This document shows, piece by piece, positions 36,501 to 41,000 of a stretch of DNA of 64,000 bases (position 1 is its first letter; each line of letters opens with the position of its first letter). The position numbers and the translations under genes were made by a program. The DNA comes from Limnomonas spitsbergensis (taxonomy: Eukaryota > Chlorophyta > Chlorophyceae > Chlamydomonadales). The notes under the pieces were generated by a model. The model saw nothing but the letters and a program-made list of their open reading frames with translations, was not told the DNA's origin and searched no databases. Location of the stretch: the NCBI GenBank assembly GCA_037349105.1, contig JAYJMM010000038.1, positions 1 to 64,000 of the forward strand. Reading direction: 5' to 3'.

Positions 36501-39500
36501 GTTAAGGAGGGAGACATCATACAAGGACAGTGAGGGAGTCAGGGGATCCTGGCATGGTTTAGAGTTTAGGGTTTAGGCTTCAGACAAGGCAGACAAGGGA
36601 GTCAGGGGATCCTGGCATGGTGATTCAGGCGATAGAAGCCAGAGATGCGGAGGCAGGCCCATGCTGGAGGCGCCCGTATGAACGCACCCTTTATATTCCC
36701 TCTCTTACCATGTTGTCGCTCCCCCGGACAAACAAAATACAGAAGCTATTTCTAACGACCGTGCAAAAGCTTGTGACTGCTCAGCAGGGCAGTTTAAAAA
36801 AAGCGGCAGCACCTGCGTATGATCAGATAGCGGTCTTCCCAGCCCCAGCCCCCAGGGACGTGTCTGTGCTTATTTTTTGTTGCGCTTCAGCTACACCTCG
36901 AGGATAAAGAGGTCCACCTCCTAAAACACGCAGTCCCTTTTGCTTTTGGGTGAATGGGTTGGGGTCTGGATGTTCATGGTTTCAGGATTCTTCTTAAGGA
37001 TGGAGAGATCCACCTCCTGAAACAAGCAGTGTTTTATTCTTCTTATTCTTTTTAGTGAATGGTTTTGAACTCTGGGTTTAGGGTTTATAGTTTATTTGTG
37101 TGGGGCAGATAGGCATCCTTCCTGGAGGCATGCAGTTTTATCCAGGAACACAGACACTGCTGATGCTGACGCTGCTGTTGCTGTTGATGATGATACTGCT
37201 GCTGACACTGCTGTTGCGGCTGACACTGCTGCTGATGATACTGCTGATGGTGCTACTCTTGCTGCTGTTGCCGCTGCTACCGCTGCTACTACTACTACTA
37301 CTACTACTACTACTATGCCTGCTGTTGCCGCTACTGCTGCAGCTGCTACAACTACACCTGCTGTTGCCGCTGCTGCCACTGCCACTGCCACTGCTGCTGA
37401 TGCTGCTGATGCTGCTGCTCCTGCTGCTACCGCTGCTGCTGCTGCCGCTACTGCTGCTACTGACACTGTGGCTGCTGCTGCCGCTACTATTGCTGCTGAT
37501 GCTGCTTCTCCTGCTGTTACTGACTGCTGCTGCTGTTACTGCTGTTGCTGCTGCTGATACTGCCGCTGCTGCTGCTACTCCTACTGTTACTGCTGCTAAA
37601 GAAACACCCATTGCTACAGCCAGTGCAGCTGTTGTTGCTGTTGATGCTACTGCTGCTGCTAATGCTCCCACTGCAGCTAGGCCTGTTGCTCATGCCTCTG
37701 TCCCGCCTCCTCCCACTGATGCTACTGCCGATGTTACACCCATTGCTACTGCCGTTGCTGATACTCCCACTGCAGCTAAGCATGTTGCTGATGTCCTGAA
37801 CACCCTGAACGCCTTGCATGATAATTCTCCCGTTATGATGGTAATGACTCGGACGCGGCCTCGGTCCATGCCGCACTGTTTCCTTAACCCTAAAGCCCCT
37901 GCGGGACGTAGTTTGATTTCTTCCTTTCTTGATCATGCAATCATGCCCCTGTCCCGCATCGCCCCATTGATGCTACTGCCGCTGATTCACCCATCGCTAC
38001 TGCCGCTGATTCACCCATCGCTACTGCCGCTGATTCACCCAGCGCTACTGCCGCTGATTCACCCATCGCTACTGCCGCTGCAGCTGCTTCACCTGCTGCT
38101 GCTGCTCACCTCGATCCGCTCTTTCTCCGTGTAGCTCAGCCAGGAGGGCAAGTTGCCAACCAAGTATTGCAGGCCCTTCAAGCCTAAACTCGTACCGATC
38201 TGGGTGCAGTCAGGGAAAGCAGAGTGAGCAAGGGGAGGGGACGAGAGGTATGGAGAGGTATGGAGAGGTGAGGGTCGGCATGGAGAGGGGAGAAAAGGTA
38301 TGGAGAGGGGAGAGGAGGTATGGAGAGGGGAGGGGCGGTATGGAGAGGGGAGGGTCGGCATGGACAGCTAGGGCTTTTTCACATGTTTTGCAAGAGTGTC
38401 AGGCATTTCCCTCCCCATGCATGCTCATGGGGATGCCACCACGTGTTTGGCAGCCTTGATGTGCCCCATGCATGCTCATGGGGATGCCACCACGTGTTTG
38501 GCAGCCTTGATATGCCCCATGCATGCTCATGGGGATGCCACCACGTGTTTGGCAGCCTTGATGTGCCCCATGCATGCTCATGGGGATGCCACCACGTGTT
38601 TGGCAGCCTTGATGTGCCCCATGCATGCTCATGGGGATGCCACCACGTGTTTGGCAGCCTTGATGTGCCCCATGCATGCTCATGGGGATGCCACCACGTG
38701 TTTGGCAGCCTTGATGTGCCCCATGCATGCTCATGGGGATGCCACCACGTGTTTGGCAGCCTTGATATGCCCCATGCATTTTGAGCCGCCAAGACGCACG
38801 GCCTGTTCATAGGAAAATCGGCTTTGCTAATTAAACGATGTACAATATGCCCTGCACCCTCTGGTAGTTGTGGGTCTTCGTCTCTCTGTCGTGGCGGAAG
38901 TTCCGCATGCTTGTGGCCATGCTTGTGGCCATGCTTGTGGCCATGCTTGTGGCCACGCCCAAGCCCAAAGGAACAAAATAGCCAGCTTCGGCCTTCAAGC
39001 ACTATTCGCAAGCTGGTCAAGCTATTATCCGAGATTGCACGATACCACATTGCATGCTACAACGTTTTTTGGCTCGATACGGCACAGGAACAGCCGTATG
39101 GAACTTAGGGTAGCAAGATACGGAACAATATGGAACAGGGTAAGCCAGATCTTGCTGCCAAGCTATTCTCATCCCCTCTGCATGTTCTGCCCCGTCGCAA
39201 TGTCTAACAGGTTACGGTCTTTGCCTTGCTTCTGAGGTTGTGCAGCATACTGGCAGCCATGCCACTGCCCAGAATGCTAGCCAGGCTGCTTCCATCCCCA
39301 TCCATGCTAAGCAGCCTGCATGCCCCGTCGCACCATCTGGCAGGTTTCGGTCTTCGTTTTCCTGTTGAGGTAGTACAGCATGCTGGCAGCCATGCCCATG
39401 CCCGTCCCGATGACGAAGAACAGCATGAAGAGCCATGGCGAAGGAGATAAGAGCTTCATGAGCAGGAGGCTGCTCGCCAGCCCCAGCAGCAGGAGCAGCT

Positions 39501-39978
39501 GCAGCACCTGATCCAACGTGACGTTGATGGGTCGCTTGCCCTTCACGGCTTCGGCCGCAGTTTGAATTGTGGACACGGTCTTCTGCATGCTGGACACCGC
39601 GTTCGTACAGTCTTGGAACAGCTGACGAAGGAGCGCGTTCTTCGCCTGCCATCTTGGAGCTGTGTTTGGGCTAGGGAGAGGCTTTTCCTCGGGGCTGTGG
39701 GAATCCGGCAGCAGCTCGTGGGTGCTGGTAGCGAGGACGCCCTCCCCGCCATGCTGTTTTTGCTCGGACTCGGCTTGCAGCGCCTCGGTTAGGGCCAGCA
39801 CGATGGGAGCGTCATTTGTTGGTTCGATCTCTGCCACTATCTCATCGCCTGGTCGTCCGATCGGCGTCATCTCGTCGCGTTCGAAAAGTTCGTTTGCGTA
39901 GACAGTCCCGTGCGCAAACGTGTCATTCGGGTGGATTCTGAAGGAGCGCGAAGTTCCGTTAGCGTTACCAGCACTCAT
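6460..39978 (-). CDS. Extended synaptotagmin / SYT1-like SMP-C2 lipid-transfer protein, 16 exons, 3' end outside the window
   Basis: Exons in transcript order: 39334-39978, 38749-38802, 38110-38199, 36079-36171, 34298-34406, 33205-33307, 26189-26292, 24623-24762, 23259-23357, 22417-22501, 20061-20140, 16754-16876, 13069-13161, 10439-10543, 8958-9089, 6460-6516. They sum to 2112 nt, 704 codons, with no stop and GT-AG at every boundary; phases match at all 15 joins. Hydrophobic segments lie at about 158-177 and 181-204, the SMP domain at about 252-456, C2A at about 478-620, and C2B from about 636. SMP landmarks are WLNSWLLEVWPFVD, VRWCGDANI and MLVWPQRLVVPI; the last matches the SMP-to-C2 linker of plant SYT1 (YLWPQTL-type). 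C2A has NLNPTFNETF and LTVYDKD. Known relatives sit in the ER and bridge to the plasma membrane, transferring lipid. Missing: the rest of C2B, the stop and any further C2. The model was assembled by eye from splice signals and family similarity, without transcript data. Confidence 0.88.
6640..6880. repeat. Minisatellite with interstitial telomere motifs
   Basis: Four to five diverged units of about 55 bp, each GTGTC(C/T)GTGGCAGGAACTC followed by TTAACCCTAAACC or similar. Lies in the intron between exons 15 and 16. Confidence 0.8.
6969..7068. repeat. 25 bp tandem repeat, four copies
   Basis: GGGGCCCAAGGCATATTTCA repeated at 25 bp spacing with one A-to-G change in the third copy. Confidence 0.9.
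7254..7292. repeat. Head-to-head telomere-type inverted repeat
   Basis: GGGTTTAGGGTTTAGGGTTA is followed within a few bases by CCCTAAACCCTAA, so opposed telomere motifs meet with a roughly 10 bp spacer. Confidence 0.8.
7325..7405. repeat. AT-rich ATGATAAAC tract
   Basis: Five to six irregular copies of ATGATAAAC with AATAAT spacers. No coding potential seen. Confidence 0.7.
7560..8450 (-). repeat. Decayed tandem copies of the exon-15 3' end and donor
   Basis: Minus-strand pieces reading GHSEFVTELATAEDRRDHVF (about 7687-7762), a frameshifted version ending GRDHVFS|GTAGGGG (about 8353-8425) and shorter ones near 8025-8050, 8250-8285 and 7570-7600 match the last 20 codons and donor of exon 15. 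They are linked by CCCTACACC/CCCTAAACC-type sequence. Confidence 0.75.
7806..7862 (+). ncRNA. tRNA-like Pol III A-box/B-box pair (tRNA pseudogene or SINE-like remnant)
   Basis: CGGCTCAGTGGT (7806-7817) is close to the A-box consensus, and GGTTCGAATCC (7852-7862) matches the B-box exactly, 34 bp apart. I could not fold an acceptor or T stem around them, so an intact tRNA is unlikely. Confidence 0.3.
8453..8945. repeat. 44 bp minisatellite, about 11 copies, abutting the exon-15 donor
   Basis: ATGCCCCTACACCCTCAGCT recurs every 44 bp (8479, 8523, 8567...). On the gene strand the array begins a few bases inside the intron after TTTTCG|GTAGGG. Confidence 0.95.
8958..9089 (-). CDS. SMP/C2 gene exon 15 (C2B)
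   Basis: Forty-four codons, residues 642-685. VINCSHLSGKKDSITVFC then GHSEFVTDPAMAKDRKDHVF. Acceptor CACCTGCAG|GTC, donor TTTTCG|GTAGGG, phase 0. A partial copy at 9220-9304 hits a stop, so this copy is preferred. The usual SDPY motif is absent, so C2B may not bind calcium. Confidence 0.85.
9220..9304 (-). pseudogene. Partial, stop-containing copy of exon 15 with acceptor
   Basis: The acceptor CACCTGCAG is followed by VNKFQLSHRKDCDVLFITVF then CSCKCAG and a TAG stop. It resembles the first half of exon 15 and lies 130 bp upstream of it in the intron. Confidence 0.7.
9600..10436. repeat. 36-37 bp minisatellite next to the exon-14 donor
   Basis: About 22 copies of GTTTAAGCCAGCCCTGATGA with GCAGTTGAAGCTGTTAGG. 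On the gene strand the first unit starts about five bases past GTCCAG|GTGAAT (GGCTGGCTTAAAC), so it borders the splice site without including exon bases. Confidence 0.95.
10439..10543 (-). CDS. SMP/C2 gene exon 14 (end of C2A, start of C2B)
   Basis: Thirty-five codons, residues 607-641. GKGCGRIELCMTYRSFG ends C2A (G.iel...Y), and KLGILIVQ opens C2B. Acceptor GATCTGTAG|GGC keeps phase 0; a nearer AG would break frame. Donor GTCCAG|GTGAAT. Confidence 0.9.
10550..12240 (-). repeat. 115 bp minisatellite carrying the exon-14 acceptor and 5' exon sequence
   Basis: About 15 copies at exactly 115 bp spacing over most of the array (GGGCAGGCGCAGCTGGGTCC at 10881, 10996, 11111, 11226...). On the gene strand each has CTGCAG|GGCAAGGGATATGG and reads GKGYGRTQLRLPYRSFGSMT, a clear copy of exon 14's first 20 codons, then 50 bp of intron. 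Confidence 0.95.
12241..12380. repeat. Irregular GATCCAGAT short repeats
   Basis: A degenerate edge of the 115 bp array with GATCCAGATCTAGATC-type palindromic hexamers. No gene seen. Confidence 0.6.
12420..13068. other. AT-rich intron sequence without a recognisable element
   Basis: The donor half of the intron between exons 13 and 14. AT-rich, several short open frames, no domain. One stretch near 12880-12915 weakly resembles exon 13. Confidence 0.5.
13069..13161 (-). CDS. SMP/C2 gene exon 13 (C2A)
   Basis: Thirty-one codons, residues 576-606. ISLKPVTATEPEPLTNWHHL then GDGSWGDSGGC. The isLk...e....nWhhL pattern is the strand and loop before the last C2 strand. Acceptor GATTGCAG|ATC, donor GGTTGC|GTGAGTG, phase 0. 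Confidence 0.88.
13165..13460. other. Acceptor-side intron with TTTAGGG motifs
   Basis: G-rich plus-strand sequence with several GGGTTTAGGG/GGGTTCAGGG motifs (13240-13275, 13415-13455). No gene seen. Confidence 0.6.
13485..13770. other. Degenerate start of the 41-42 bp array with C-runs
   Basis: Diverged units (CTCATTACTCACC-type) with two C-homopolymers of about 20 (13490-13510, 13623-13640). Confidence 0.6.
13770..16753 (-). repeat. 41-42 bp minisatellite carrying the exon-12 donor
   Basis: About 71 copies of CTGTCACTCATCACTCACCA plus TCGACCTGCCGTATG and a C-run. On the gene strand each contains GGCAGGTCGATG|GTGAGTG, matching exon 12's end GGCAGGTCACTG|GTGAGTA. The unit next to the exon (16700-16753) is the most exon-like. 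A 420 bp higher-order duplication is visible near 15720-16470. Confidence 0.95.
16754..16876 (-). CDS. SMP/C2 gene exon 12 (C2A, loop 3)
   Basis: Forty-one codons, residues 535-575. EPLSQEMKLTVYDKDMFS then EAVGSREVIGRSL. The YDKD (Asp547, Asp549) supplies the loop-3 acidic pair and REVIGRSL the next strand. Acceptor CCCCCTCAG|GAG, donor TCACTG|GTGAGTA, phase 0. Confidence 0.93.
17060..17375 (-). repeat. Three decayed copies of the exon-12 5' end
   Basis: Minus-strand stretches at about 17070-17112, 17190-17236 and 17310-17362 resemble AGCCCTTGTCACAAGAGATG-type exon-12 starts (SLSQEMKLTV), with indels and stops. Confidence 0.75.
17480..18235 (-). repeat. Decayed copies of exon 11 with donor
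   Basis: Minus-strand copies near 17500-17560, 17612-17680, 17785-17840, 17932-18000 and 18115-18190 resemble KVMSSTLNLTFNE...VQ followed by GTGGGG. Also contains (CCCTTGGTCACAC) direct repeats at 17690-17910. Confidence 0.75.
18235..19745 (-). repeat. 37 bp minisatellite carrying the exon-11 donor
   Basis: About 41 copies at strict 37 bp spacing (TGTATGAGGG or TGTACGAGGG). On the gene strand each carries CTCGTACAG|GTGGGGAGG, the same junction as exon 11 (CTCGTACAG|GTGGGC). The next exon-11-like copy (19740-19800, LSSTLNPKWTTHCGFSY) reads straight into the array. Confidence 0.95.
19740..20060 (-). repeat. Two further exon-11 copies and TTTAGGG motifs
   Basis: Copies at about 19745-19805 (STLNPKWTTHCGFSY) and 19925-19990 (STKVVSSTLNSMWDTTCWLL) lie between the 37 bp array and exon 11. 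GGGTTTAGGGTTTAGGG is at about 19835. Confidence 0.75.
20061..20140 (-). CDS. SMP/C2 gene exon 11 (C2A, NP motif)
   Basis: Completes Gly508 and encodes 509-534. KYTPTTKVMSSNLNPTFNET then FWLLVQ carries the C2 signature NLNPTFNETF. Acceptor CTATCCAG|GCA, donor GTACAG|GTGGGC. About eight decayed copies lie in the downstream intron; this one is chosen because its reading is canonical and its acceptor gives the required phase. Confidence 0.9.
20141..20600 (-). repeat. 99 bp minisatellite carrying the exon-11 acceptor
   Basis: Five copies at 99 bp spacing (CCTGGAT at 20140, 20239, 20338, 20437, 20536). On the gene strand each has CCCCTATCCAG|GCAA, identical to the exon-11 acceptor. Includes a CAGCT pentamer run. 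Confidence 0.95.
20640..20960. repeat. 11-12 bp GTAGCTGAACT repeat
   Basis: About 28 irregular units of (G/A)(T/A)AGCTGAACT. Related AGCTGA motifs recur at 9146-9195 and 24890-26160. Confidence 0.85.
20960..21840. other. Intron sequence without a recognisable feature
   Basis: Mixed-composition part of the intron between exons 10 and 11; short open frames only, no domain or repeat recognised. Confidence 0.5.
21850..22416 (-). repeat. Diverged repeats around the exon-10 donor
   Basis: Roughly three copies of CCAACTGTTGTGCACATGCA or ACCATCTGTTGTACACATAA with GTACTTCTGTACTGCTACAC. On the gene strand they include GACAGATG|GTAGGT-like junctions (exon-10 end). Confidence 0.65.
22417..22501 (-). 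CDS. SMP/C2 gene exon 10 (C2A, loop 1)
   Basis: Residues 480-507 plus one base. IEIKKAEGLVASDF then ITSSSDPFVEITTD is a textbook C2 start, with candidate Ca2+-coordinating Asp492 and Asp499 (SDPF). Acceptor GTCCACCAG|ATT, donor ACAGATG|GTAGGT, phase 1. Confidence 0.92.
22502..23095. other. Acceptor-side intron with GTGTGGAAAGTGTGG tracts
   Basis: GTGTGGA(A/C)AA-type short repeats at 22515-22575, 22670-22695 and 22910-22935. A decayed exon-10 copy with acceptor is at about 22597-22660. Confidence 0.55.
23098..23162 (-). pseudogene. Partial copy of the exon-9 3' end with donor
   Basis: DLDTLVEIAKPFCRHKGILK followed by GTACAC, similar to exon 9 DPDVLIRMAKLFYRHQGILK|GTAAAC. Could be a cryptic alternative exon end. 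Confidence 0.75.
23259..23357 (-). CDS. SMP/C2 gene exon 9 (SMP-C2A linker)
   Basis: Thirty-three codons, residues 447-479. VWPQRLVVPIATKDPDVL continues exon 8 to give MNDMLVWPQRLVVPI, the diagnostic linker after the SMP domain. The end, YRHQGILK, begins the first C2A strand. Acceptor ATGGTGCAG|GTG, donor CTCAAG|GTAAAC, phase 0. Confidence 0.93.
23358..23757 (-). repeat. 54 bp minisatellite carrying the exon-9 acceptor
   Basis: About eight copies at 54 bp. On the gene strand each has CCAATGGTGCAG|GTGTGG followed by CCTCAGAGGCTGGT, i.e. the acceptor plus VWPQRLVVP of exon 9. The period is a multiple of three and stays open in frame. Confidence 0.95.
23770..24622 (-). repeat. 33 bp minisatellite carrying the exon-8 donor
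   Basis: About 26 copies of CACCAGCATGTTGTTCATGA with CCCCTACACCCT. On the gene strand each has CATGAACGACATGCTG|GTGAGGG, the exon-8 end (HVMNDML) and donor. Confidence 0.95.
24623..24762 (-). CDS. SMP/C2 gene exon 8
   Basis: Completes Gly400 and encodes residues 401-446. AVVVTFRKPPRYKYLLDCG, LGGTYSAAIIKPFIASVV and DHVMNDML match the end of the SMP domain (vSLMDKPHVDFGLKLLG...IPGLYRFVQEIIKDQVANM in plants). Acceptor TGCCACAG|GGG, donor ATGCTG|GTGAGGG, phase 0 out. Confidence 0.93.
24840..26165. repeat. 36 bp minisatellite in the exon 7/8 intron
   Basis: About 35 copies of GGCAGCTGAATTATAGCTGA with GGCACCCTAGGTGTTC. The exon-8-side edge (24845-24895) contains GAGGTACTTGTACCGC, copied from inside exon 8, suggesting the array grew from an exon-8 duplication; the bulk of the units no longer show a splice site. 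Confidence 0.9.
26189..26292 (-). CDS. SMP/C2 gene exon 7
   Basis: Completes codon 365 and encodes residues 366-399 plus one base. The stretch ITDVSFSAMVNVQLAPLI then GKVPGFG fits the amphipathic beta-strand region (VVDLQVFAMPRITLKPLVP-like) of the SMP domain. Acceptor CCCTCAG|AGG, donor GGATTCG|GTGAGAC. The upstream intron is 6912 bp, the longest one complete in the window. Confidence 0.93.
26293..28650 (-). repeat. Purine-rich composite array carrying the exon-7 acceptor
   Basis: On the gene strand, units of about 106-145 bp contain a long C/T tract ending CCCCCCTCAG|AGGCATG or CCTCAG|AGGCCTAGCCGA, matching the exon-7 acceptor CCCTCAG|AGGCCTAGCCGA. The copies at 26330-26372 and 28630-28670 still read GLAEP; inner copies have diverged to RGML. 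Confidence 0.9.
28720..32595 (-). repeat. About 60 copies of a 65 bp polypurine/polypyrimidine minisatellite
   Basis: Unit GGGCATGTATGAGGGGGGAA plus ACGGGGGGGCGGAAGGGG and GAGATGAAGGGGAGGGG, mostly 62-70 bp. On the gene strand it is a C/T tract ending CCCCCTCATACATG; about seven units keep CCCCCTCAGACATG, the acceptor form seen in the neighbouring array. The Pro/Ser/His-rich minus-strand frames of over 1200 codons are read-through of this repeat. Confidence 0.95.
32600..33000 (-). repeat. Decayed copies of the exon-6 3' half with donor
   Basis: Plus-strand stretches near 32640-32670, 32700-32760, 32800-32825 and 32862-32940 resemble TTGATCACTCACGCGGAGAA and GATGTTGGCATCGCCGCACC of exon 6 and its donor. 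Confidence 0.75.
33205..33307 (-). CDS. SMP/C2 gene exon 6
   Basis: Completes Ser331 and encodes residues 332-364 plus two bases. IWVNENGEHGLELEFGVRW then CGDANITLAIEIFS is the counterpart of KVYVTDEKELIMEPSIKWAGNPNIIVAAKA in plant SYTs. Acceptor TACTCCCAG|GCA, donor TCCGC|GTGAGTG. The phase (2 nt in, 2 nt out) matches its neighbours. Confidence 0.93.
33308..33780 (-). repeat. Copies of the exon-6 5' end and CATTCAGCTAC repeats
   Basis: Stretches at about 33490-33530 and 33630-33665 match the start of exon 6 (IWVNENGEHG) in decayed form. CAGCTACCATTCAGC-type 11 bp repeats surround them. Confidence 0.7.
33900..34292 (-). repeat. Copies of the exon-5 3' end and donor
   Basis: CACTCACTCTCCATGCGGAA (33918), GCTCTCAATGCGGAAAGGAT (33962) and a 15 bp GCGATGCTCTTGAAA run (34172-34245) derive from the exon-5 end CACTCACTCTCGATGCG and its internal GAAAGTGATGTTCTTGAT. 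Confidence 0.8.
34298..34406 (-). CDS. SMP/C2 gene exon 5
   Basis: Residues 295-330 plus one base of codon 331. DSVGPIMDEQLHATKVPIK then NITFKQFTFGDAPFRIE matches the SMP strand segment equivalent to PIIAEQI...SVEFEEFTLGSLPPTF. Acceptor TCCCTGTAG|GAC, donor ATCGAGA|GTGAGTG, leaving phase 1. Confidence 0.92.
34480..35390 (-). repeat. About 100 bp repeat, eight copies, carrying the exon-5 acceptor
   Basis: GGCTCTTGATGGGCACCTT recurs about every 99-104 bp. On the gene strand each has CTCAG|GAGTCTATGGGACC reading ESMGPIKEESLHLIKVPIK, a copy of exon 5's DSVGPIMDEQLHATKVPIK. Confidence 0.95.
35395..35875. repeat. 20-21 bp AACCCTAGATAATAGGTCC repeat
   Basis: About 23 diverged units with a telomere-like ACCCTA core. 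No splice site recognised in the unit. Confidence 0.9.
35880..36078 (-). repeat. Copies of the exon-4 3' end and donor, with C/T tracts
   Basis: GTGTGTAAGATAATCAAG|GTAAGG is present as a second copy at about 36003-36035, and a decayed GTGGACCGAGGTGTGCGTAGG is near 35890-35912. Confidence 0.75.
36079..36171 (-). CDS. SMP/C2 gene exon 4
   Basis: Thirty-one codons, residues 264-294. ELFDASWSQWLNSWLLEVWP then FVDRGVCKIIK aligns with the WLNKFLEYMWPYLDKAIC block of plant SYT SMP domains. Acceptor TTGACCCAG|GAA, donor ATCAAG|GTAAGG, phase 0. Degenerate copies of its 3' end with donor lie at about 36003-36035 and 35885-35910; a copy of its 5' end lies at about 36255-36310. Confidence 0.9.
36172..37100. 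other. Intron between exons 3 and 4, acceptor half
   Basis: A decayed exon-4 start lies at about 36255-36310. GGAGGGAGACATCATACAAG is repeated three times (36375-36525) and AGTCAGGGGATCCTGGCATG twice (36535, 36600). GGTCCACCTCCT/GATCCACCTCCT with CAG acceptors at 36909-36925 and 37005-37024 may be duplicated pieces of an unrecognised exon. Confidence 0.5.
37140..37610. repeat. Trinucleotide GCT/ACT/GTT repeat tract
   Basis: About 155 imperfect triplets (CTGCTGCTGTTGCCGCTACT style). All frames stay open, producing Ala/Val, Leu or Ser runs; none looks like a gene. Confidence 0.9.
37965..38095. repeat. 24 bp CGCTACTGCCGCTGATTCACC repeat, about five copies
   Basis: Direct repeats in the intron next to the exon-3 donor; a short run of GCTGCTGCTGCT leads straight into the donor GTGAGC. 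Confidence 0.85.
38110..38199 (-). CDS. SMP/C2 gene exon 3 (entry to the SMP domain)
   Basis: Thirty codons, residues 234-263, ending LPSWLSYTEKERIE. Acceptor CTGCACCCAG|ATC, donor ATCGAG|GTGAGC, phase 0. LPSWL..tekERIE corresponds to the conserved P-x-W-v..pD.eRv.W segment that opens the SMP domain of plant SYTs and E-Syts. It joins directly to exon 4 (ELFDASWSQWLN). A second copy is at 52134-52223. Confidence 0.85.
38230..38365. repeat. 17-18 bp GGTATGGAGAGGGGAG repeat
   Basis: About seven purine-rich copies beginning 30 bp from the exon-3 acceptor. Confidence 0.85.
38413..38769 (-). repeat. 51 bp minisatellite carrying the exon-2 donor
   Basis: Seven copies at 51 bp. On the gene strand each contains AAGGCTGCCAAACAC|GTGGTG, the last five codons and donor of exon 2. 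The same array is at 52437-52793. Confidence 0.95.
38749..38802 (-). CDS. SMP/C2 gene exon 2
   Basis: Eighteen codons (AVRLGGSKCMGHIKAAKH), residues 216-233. Acceptor ATGAACAG|GCC, donor AACAC|GTGGTG, phase 0 on both sides. It is a linker between the membrane hairpin and the SMP domain, so family similarity gives little help; the call rests on splice signals and frame. Its 3' end plus donor is repeated seven times downstream (38413-38748). Confidence 0.6.
38870..39300 (-). repeat. Decayed copies of the exon-1 3' end and donor
   Basis: Minus-strand pieces at about 39188-39290 (GGCATGGCTGCCAGTATGCT ... GCGACGGGGC) and 38880-38935 (NFRHDRETKTHNYQR) resemble the end of exon 1 (YLNRKTKTETCQM). 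A 12 bp CATGCTTGTGGC repeat (four copies, 38909-38957) adjoins. Confidence 0.75.
39334..39978 (-). CDS. SMP/C2 gene exon 1 (N-terminus and membrane hairpin)
   Basis: It encodes residues 1-215 and starts at an ATG on 39978 (MSAGNANGTS...). The N-terminal 150 residues are polar with no signal peptide. Two hydrophobic stretches follow, LQLLLLLGLASSLLLMKLL (about 159-177) and WLFMLFFVIGTGMGMAASML (182-201), separated by SPSP, then basic LNRKTKTE. This is the ER-anchoring hairpin layout of E-Syt proteins. The donor is ATG|GTGCGA, not a strong consensus; without splicing the frame would stop eight codons later. The same exon is duplicated at 53359-54003. Confidence 0.8.
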
Positions 39979-40091
39979 GACACGTCATATTATCACAACA
40001 TATGGCTGCATCCGCACATCAATCATGCAAGTCCGGAGATTAACCGACACCGCCCGCGCCCGTCCTTTGGCTGTGAAACCGTATAAACCGG

Positions 40092-40100
40092 TATATTATA
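40092..40100 (-). promoter_or_regulatory. TATA-like element upstream of exon 1
   Basis: TATATTATA (TATAATATA on the gene strand) lies about 115 bp before the ATG at 39978 in an otherwise GC-rich stretch. No other promoter evidence. Confidence 0.25.
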
Positions 40101-40202
40101 AGCCGGGCTTTTGGTTCACCCCCATCCCCAGTTCATCCCCATCCCCATGCACCCCCACACCACCCGACCAGGTCTGAAAATATCAGCCACGGTTCATGGA
40201 TC

Positions 40203-40313
40203 CTTTCGGATCCAGGTACCTGAAACCGTACCTGTCAATAACGTTACAACTCTGGGCCCGCTCAAAGCTCGGCCGCGTGGGATACTGGGATCCAGGTACC
40301 TGAAACCGTACCA
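40203..40313. repeat. Direct repeat GGATCCAGGTACCTGAAACC
   Basis: Two copies of a 25 bp sequence about 80 bp apart (40209 and 40289) in the region 5' of exon 1. Confidence 0.85.
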
Positions 40314-40914
40314 CTCCCCACTGGTACTACTCAGTCAAACCCGGTGTGATTCGAGGGGGGGTGATTCGTGGCCAAGCCCTACGCAGACTGGTTCTTGTGC
40401 TTCCTCCATTTTTTTGTTGGATCTCCAAACCCTTCTAGCCACCTGGGGAGTGGGAGAAACCTATCACCACTGACTATACCCCTTGCTTCATTGGGGTGCC
40501 AGCAAGCCAGCATCGTCGAAGCCAGCCCCCATCGATCTCCCCATGTCTGGCGCCTTATAACACGCCCGCACTCCACGTATATTATGTTCTACCAGCAAAT
40601 CTTCATGTATAGGGCCCTCGATACTCCTGAGGAGTGGGGCCTCCCTTTGTCTAGCTAGATTCCTAGCCCCCATGGCCCATGTGGCCTTGCTGATGCTTGG
40701 GGGGGCGAGGTTGGGGGCTTACAATTCAGGTTCAAGGCTCAGGACAACATATCGAGGGACCTAAACAATAACTTTGGGTTTTGGGTTTCAAGACGCCAGC
40801 CCCGCGTCCCCTCCCACGGAGGACGGGTACCTGGATGTTGTTGTTGGGTCCCTACCATGTCATGAGTCGCACGGCTCCATCCTCCACATCGATCTCTCGC
40901 TGAAATCCATCTCA

Positions 40915-41000
40915 CCCATTCACACCCACTCGCCCATTCACACCCATTCACACTCATTCACACCCATTTACACCCATTCGTCCATTCACACCCATTCAGA
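40915..41000. repeat. CCCATTCACACC short tandem repeat
   Basis: About eight copies of 6-12 bp CATTCACACC units. Confidence 0.85.

Noticed and set aside
37092..38134. Poly-Ala/Val/Leu proteins on both strands
   Set aside because: Trinucleotide-repeat read-through in all frames; the plus-strand end (HLDPLFLRVAQPGGQ) is the shadow of exon 3.
10550..39300. Introner-type transposable elements as the source of the intron repeats
   Set aside because: Each array has its own unit derived from its neighbouring exon boundary; no shared element or terminal repeats among introns.
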